From contig CM043000.1 of the NCBI GenBank assembly GCA_023678885.1, positions 19,948,729 through 20,012,728 on the forward strand: DNA of 64,000 nt, in the 5' to 3' direction. The notes under the pieces were generated by a model that had not been told where the DNA came from, made no database searches, and saw only the letters and a program-made list of their open reading frames with translations. Numbering within the stretch: the first letter of the stretch is position 1; every line of letters starts with the position of its first letter. Below are positions 59,519 to 64,000 of the stretch, one piece after another. The stretch comes from Pogostemon cablin (taxonomy: Eukaryota > Streptophyta > Magnoliopsida > Lamiales > Lamiaceae). The position numbers were made by a program, and so were the translations under genes.

Positions 59519-59750
59519 TTGAAAGGAGGGCAGCATATGATGAGCATGAACATACAAATTTGGAAGAAGTCGGTTTTGCATGGCCTACTGAAAAAGCGTG
59601 TTTGGAATAAGCGACAACAGGGATACAACCAAATCAAGGGGGGCCTTAACTGGTGTAGGCTAGTGGAGGGGGAGTGTGGGTTTAGATTGAACTATGTATG
59701 ATTGAACACTGATATATTCTTCATGAGAGAATACATATACTCACACATCA
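59519..59750 (+). mobile_element. 3' end of a Copia-like element (tail, polypurine tract, LTR start)
   Basis: A short Lys/Trp/Gln-rich frame precedes TGGAGGGGGAG (59664-59674), a typical Copia polypurine tract. TGTGGGTTTAGATTG follows directly as a likely LTR start. The LTR's right end near 59,745 is uncertain. Confidence 0.5.
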
Positions 59751-59889
59751 ACAATATGCTCTCTGTCTTTCTCTCCCTATATCTATCTATTATCTCTTTT
59801 TGCTAAAGTAATTCACGCGTGTGTTTTTTTATTTTTCTTTATTATTTATAATTATATTATTTTACATAATATATATATATATATATATA

Positions 59890-60318
59890 TATATACACTG
59901 TGCATCCATATATTCTTTAGTACTCCCTCCGTCCCGTCTAAACGTCATCGGTTGCTTTTTGTGTGTAAATTAAGGAGTATTATTATTTTATGTGTAGTAG
60001 GTAGTTGTATTAGTAATGGGTGGTGGACCACATGTGGTACCTTTTTACTAAAAATGAAAAATGGGGATATTTGGATGGGACGCCCAATATAGTAAAATGG
60101 TGACCTTTCGGTGGGACGGAGGGAGTATTAAATGGTGTACACTTTAGTATAAAGACGTGTACCATTTATTTTTTGAAAAAAATAAAAAAATAAATAAAAT
60201 TATAGACTCTTTAGAACAAAATTGTGTACCCTTATAAATTAAAGTGTATACCATTTATAACAAAATGTTTTACCCTTACACACTTTCTACGCCTAGGAAC
60301 ACAAGAGGCTAACTCTAT
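59890..60318 (+). mobile_element. Family B TIR element, degenerate, split by a Stowaway MITE
   Basis: CTGTGCATCCATATATTCTT on the left, then the MITE. Then come TTTAGTATAAAGACGTGTAC, TTTAGAACAAAATTGTGTAC and the ending CACAAGAGGCTAACTCTA shared with family B. Confidence 0.65.
59921..60127. mobile_element. Stowaway-like MITE, well preserved
   Basis: TACTCCCTCCGTCCCGTCTA at the left and TCGGTGGGACGGAGGGAGTA at the right. Near identical to 11218-11424. Confidence 0.92.
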
Positions 60319-60424
60319 ATATATTGACGATATGCAAGTGTATTATATATATATATATATATATAATTTAAAAATAAACAATATTTTTTTTAAACAATTA
60401 AAGATAATATTAAAATTTTTAAAA

Positions 60425-60778
60425 GAGTTGATATTAGGTACACCCGGGTACAAGGGTGCACACATATGTGTATAACTTTTTATTCTATTTTGTATACATG
60501 TTATTCTATTTTGTATACGTATTTTTTAATAATTGTATACTTTTTCAAACTAAGTTTTTAATTAAAAAAAAGTATCCATATGTGTATAACTTTTTATTCA
60601 ACAGTGTACACATGCTTTTTAATATTTGTATATTTTTTACACTCAATTTTTCATTAAAAAACTAACAATTAAATTGTATTCATTTTTTTTGTTTATAATT
60701 ATATATGTTTTTGTTTATATTTGTATACATTTTTTACAATGGGTGCTCCCAAATGCACGGTATAATTAGCCTTTTTTA
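60425..60778 (+). mobile_element. Family A element, copy 5
   Basis: Left end AGAGTTGATATTAGGTACAC then CCGGGTACA; right end GGGTGCTCCCAAATGCACGG then TATAATTAGCC. Two internal units containing ATATGTGTATAACTTTTTAT. Confidence 0.75.
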
Positions 60779-61680
60779 AAAAAAAGAACTAACTAAATAA
60801 TTGAATCATAAATTTATATTAACAAAAAAAAGAAACAAATATAAATATTTTTTTAAAATAATTATTATATCCATTTAAATAAAATGATTTAACATAGAAA
60901 AAGAATAAAATTGAAATGGTCTTTTGTCTAGAACCATTCTTAAAATTTTGAATCTATTTATTTTATTCCTTTTAATATTATCACCGTATGAAATGAGGGG
61001 TCGTTTTTATAAGTAATTTTTAAAAAAAAAAATAAGTAAGAAAATAAATAATAAATAAAAGTAATTAGATATATAAGGCAATAACATGTAATAAAAAAAT
61101 TTTTAGCGGTTGGATCAAGATTCAAAACTTGTACCAATATTGTAGTGCGTCTCTTTTATGTCAACTAGATATTATCAATTCGTGCTTTGCACGGAAAGAA
61201 TTAAAATATATTACAAATATTACAATTATATACTTTTAGGTTGTGTTTGAATTGAGTAATTTCAAATTCAATGGATTTAAAAATGAGTGGATTTTAAATT
61301 CCTTGAATTTTAAATCAATTCATTTGAATTCCACTAATTGAATAAATTATGGATTTTTGAAAGGATTTCAAATTTATAATTCAAAAATTATTTTTAAAAT
61401 AGAATTTTATATATGATAAATAAAAATAATAAAATTTTATTATATTAAATATTAAAATCTAAAATTTTATTAAAAATAATTTTTGTGTGGAGGAAACTCT
61501 ACCACCCAACCCACCACCCTCACCCCCAAAAAAGAATTTTTTTATAAAATTTTAGATTTTAATATTTAAATAATAAAAGTATTACCACTCAACCCTACCC
61601 CTTACCTGACCCAAACCCCCCGCCACCCCATTCCACCCACGCCCGTAATAAAAGAAGAATGATACCTTAAATGGAATGGT
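60779..61680. other. AT-rich intergenic DNA
   Basis: TTCGTGCTTTGCACGGA at 61,160-61,176 is an imperfect palindrome akin to those near 35605 and 51992. C-rich tracts lie at 61,500-61,530 and 61,590-61,645. No gene. Confidence 0.45.
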
Positions 61681-62345
61681 TGAACTTGAAAATAAGATAA
61701 CAAAAAATTAAAAAGTATAATGATACTTTTAAGGAGAATGATTAAGCATGTATATAAGATCAAATAAAAGTATAAAGACAAAATAAATTAGAATACATTA
61801 TAAATAATATGAAAGTAGAATCTGTAAAAGAGAAGAAAAAGAAGAAACATTAGAGAGAAAAAAAGAGAATGATTGAACCTACAGATAAGGTCAAATATGA
61901 GAATGATTGAACCTAAAAATAATATCAAAGTATAAAAGAAGATAAAATAAATTAAATTATGAAAATAGGGTTTATAGAATTATTAAAAAAATACAAAAAT
62001 CGAAGGGAAAAAAATAAGATAATAAAAAATTAAAAAATATAATGATATTTTAAGAGAATGATTGAACCTGCATATAGGATCAAATAAAAGTATAGAAAGA
62101 TAAAATAAATTAGAGTAGATTATAAATAATATGAAAGTAGAATCTGTAAAAGAGAAGAAAAAGAAGAGGCATTAGAAAAAAAAACAAAAAGAATAAGATC
62201 AAATATGAGAATGATTGAACCTAAAAATAATATCAAATAAAAATCTAAAAGGCAAAACAAATTAGAGTTGATTATAAATAATATAAAAGTAGAATCTGTA
62301 AAAATGAAGAAAAAGAAAAAAACATTAGAGAGAGAAAAAAATGGA
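61681..62345. repeat. Tandem repeat of ~322 bp (about two units)
   Basis: AATAAGATAA-CAAAAAATTAAAAA begins units at 61691 and 62013. GAGAATGATTGAACCT, GAAAGTAGAATCTGTAAAAG and AGAAGAAAAAGAAG recur within and between units. Strong A bias on the plus strand; no coding potential. Confidence 0.8.
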
Positions 62346-62968
62346 GAAAGTAAGAATTTGATTAGGTTGAAAAGATTTATATATAATGATTTTAATGAAT
62401 GAATAACTGTGATAGAGACGATTCTAATAAAAATAAAATTGATATTATATTAATTGAAATTAATCATATATTGATTAAAAATTAATCAAATTTATATTGT
62501 TAAATTAAATCAATAAAAAATAAAATTTAAATAATAAAAAATTCATTATTAGTATAATTAAATTTTATGATTGATTGAAATCAAAGAAAAATCATATGTT
62601 TTATGTATATTATATTAAATTAAATTAATATATATGAATATTGATTGATATATTAATTTAAATTAAGTATATATTGATTAAAATTAATTAAATATGCCAA
62701 AAATATTTCTTATATTTACTAAATTTATATTGTTAAATAAAAAAGTAAAATTTAAATAACAAAATTCATTATTATTATTACAATTAGATTAGATTTTATT
62801 ATTGAAATAAAAAACATTAATTGGTCGGTCAAGATTAAAATTGAATTATTTCTAAATAAAGTAAAATTGAAAAAAAAAATTGAAAACAAAATTAGAAGTT
62901 TAAATTTGTTTTTATATATGTATAGATAGATCCCACTGTTGGATAGATAAACATTTAACTAATATCTC

Positions 62969-62972
<4 letters not shown>
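62346..62972. other. Very AT-rich DNA, no gene seen
   Basis: Nothing recognisable. Confidence 0.5.

Positions 62973-63039
<67 letters not shown>
62973..63039. repeat. (TA)33 microsatellite
   Basis: Uninterrupted TA run. Confidence 0.97.
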
Positions 63040-63902
63040 TATTATTAAAAATTGGGCCCTTACTTCTCACTAAATTATTTGAACCTAGTCGATCGCCACA
63101 AACAATAGCCGGCCTATTTATAAGTAGAGCTATTTTTTTATGCACTGGTATCGGATCCGTAGACCGATTTTTACGGGGGAGGTCAGAACCCACCGTTCAC
63201 TAACGGGACCCTATTTCAAGCCTGCTCTTCGAACTTGTCTAGATTAATCAATTTTTAATTTAATTTGTTCTATTTATTACTCATTAAATTGGGATATGAA
63301 TCAAATTTTAAATTTTTTTAGTGTGTAAAAATATGCTCTTGTTATGTATATAAGATTAAAGATTTTAGCAATTTCAATCCAATTTAAATTACTTTTTGTC
63401 ATTGATACCAGTTTCAACTCTAAAAAAATACATTTTCTATACATTTTTTAAAAAAGAAAACATTGAAATTTTGAAGAAAAAAAAAACTTGTGATAGTCTA
63501 ACTTGACTTCAGTTTGTCAATAATTTAAGTCCCAAGAATAAAAAATAACAAGTCCCATCAATCATTCTCACAGGATGGGCCACACTAACCGTCCTGAAAT
63601 TCTTTAGTCAAAGCATGTGGCCCAAGAAGTAAGGCCCACTAACAGCCCAAGTCCAATGTTTCCCAAATAGTGACTGATTGATTTGATGGGCTGGAAAGCC
63701 TTTCTGAAATAGTGAATCAGCAAATTTCACTGTGCTCAGCAAGGGGTTTTACATGGTAACGTGGTATTGTCGGAGGAGGCAGAGTTGTTTGAGACCAATT
63801 AACATAAACTCATTTTACATTTTTTGATTAGTTATCAATTTTATTACTCTTCCTCTTTCATTCATAAGTCTGTATTTATTTTTTATTTGAATTAAAGAAT
63901 AT
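63040..63902. other. Intergenic DNA, no gene seen
   Basis: 63,148-63,235 (GGTATCGGATCCGTAGACCG, then CACCGTTCACTAACGGGACC) resembles 56,838-56,950 loosely. 63,540-63,720 is less AT-rich but has no open frame. Confidence 0.4.
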
Positions 63903-64000
63903 TACGCTCTCCGTCCAGTTCAAAAGTATATGTTTACTTTTTGCACGTAGATTAAGGAATATTATTATTATATGTAAAGTGAGTAGTTGTATTAGAGGGA
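63903..64000. mobile_element. Stowaway-like MITE, cut by the window end
   Basis: Left end TACGCTCTCCGTCCAGTTCA, followed by the family's TTTTTGCACGTAGATTAAGG segment; the right half lies outside the window. Confidence 0.75.

Overview
This is a 64 kb piece of a plant nuclear genome, almost certainly from a eudicot. The genes have introns, the intergenic DNA is very AT-rich, and the protein families are plant ones (LOB domain, SIAMESE-related, F-box/LRR, plant SGNH esterase). The spacers are full of Stowaway-type MITEs, plant SINE and LTR-miniature elements, and TA/ATT microsatellites. The sequence alone does not allow a species call.

Layout. Positions 1-1,240 hold the first exon of a sucrase/ferredoxin-like gene on the minus strand; the rest lies left of the window. 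Two copies of an ~0.8 kb inverted-repeat transposon, each carrying a nested Stowaway MITE, follow (1,395-2,168 and 3,910-4,739). A reverse-oriented tRNA-derived SINE ends about 11 bp from the TATA box of a small secreted cysteine-rich protein gene (5,140-5,514). Next are a frame-broken SASA-family carbohydrate esterase (5,764-6,595, minus) and an intact six-exon two-RRM hnRNP gene (8,013-10,374, minus). A MITE cluster (11,096-13,088) and a truncated LINE (13,222-14,476) separate these from GPAA1 (15,183-18,809, plus), the GPI transamidase subunit. GPAA1 is clear in every exon but has a reading-frame break near its C-terminal membrane region. A single-exon F-box/LRR gene follows (20,872-22,275). 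From 22.3 kb to 64 kb only two more genes are recognisable: a SMR6-like CDK inhibitor (40,701-41,006, minus) and a LOB-domain transcription factor (55,724-56,233, plus) with an inferred 5'UTR intron.

The rest is transposable-element and simple-repeat DNA: about fifteen Stowaway-like MITEs; two families with GC-rich palindromic ends (called A and B here); Copia, Gypsy and LINE relics; five long (TA)n tracts; and two complete ~281 bp SMART/TRIM miniature LTR retrotransposons with perfect 5 bp target duplications. One of the two lies beside a tandem array of its own solo LTRs.

The genes do not form a pathway; they are independent housekeeping or developmental genes. The most notable features are the repeat structures (the SMART solo-LTR array, MITE-in-MITE nesting, family B with a duplicated head module), the SINE next to the cysteine-rich gene promoter, and frame breaks in two otherwise well-preserved genes. 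No cluster resembling a new multi-gene system was seen.
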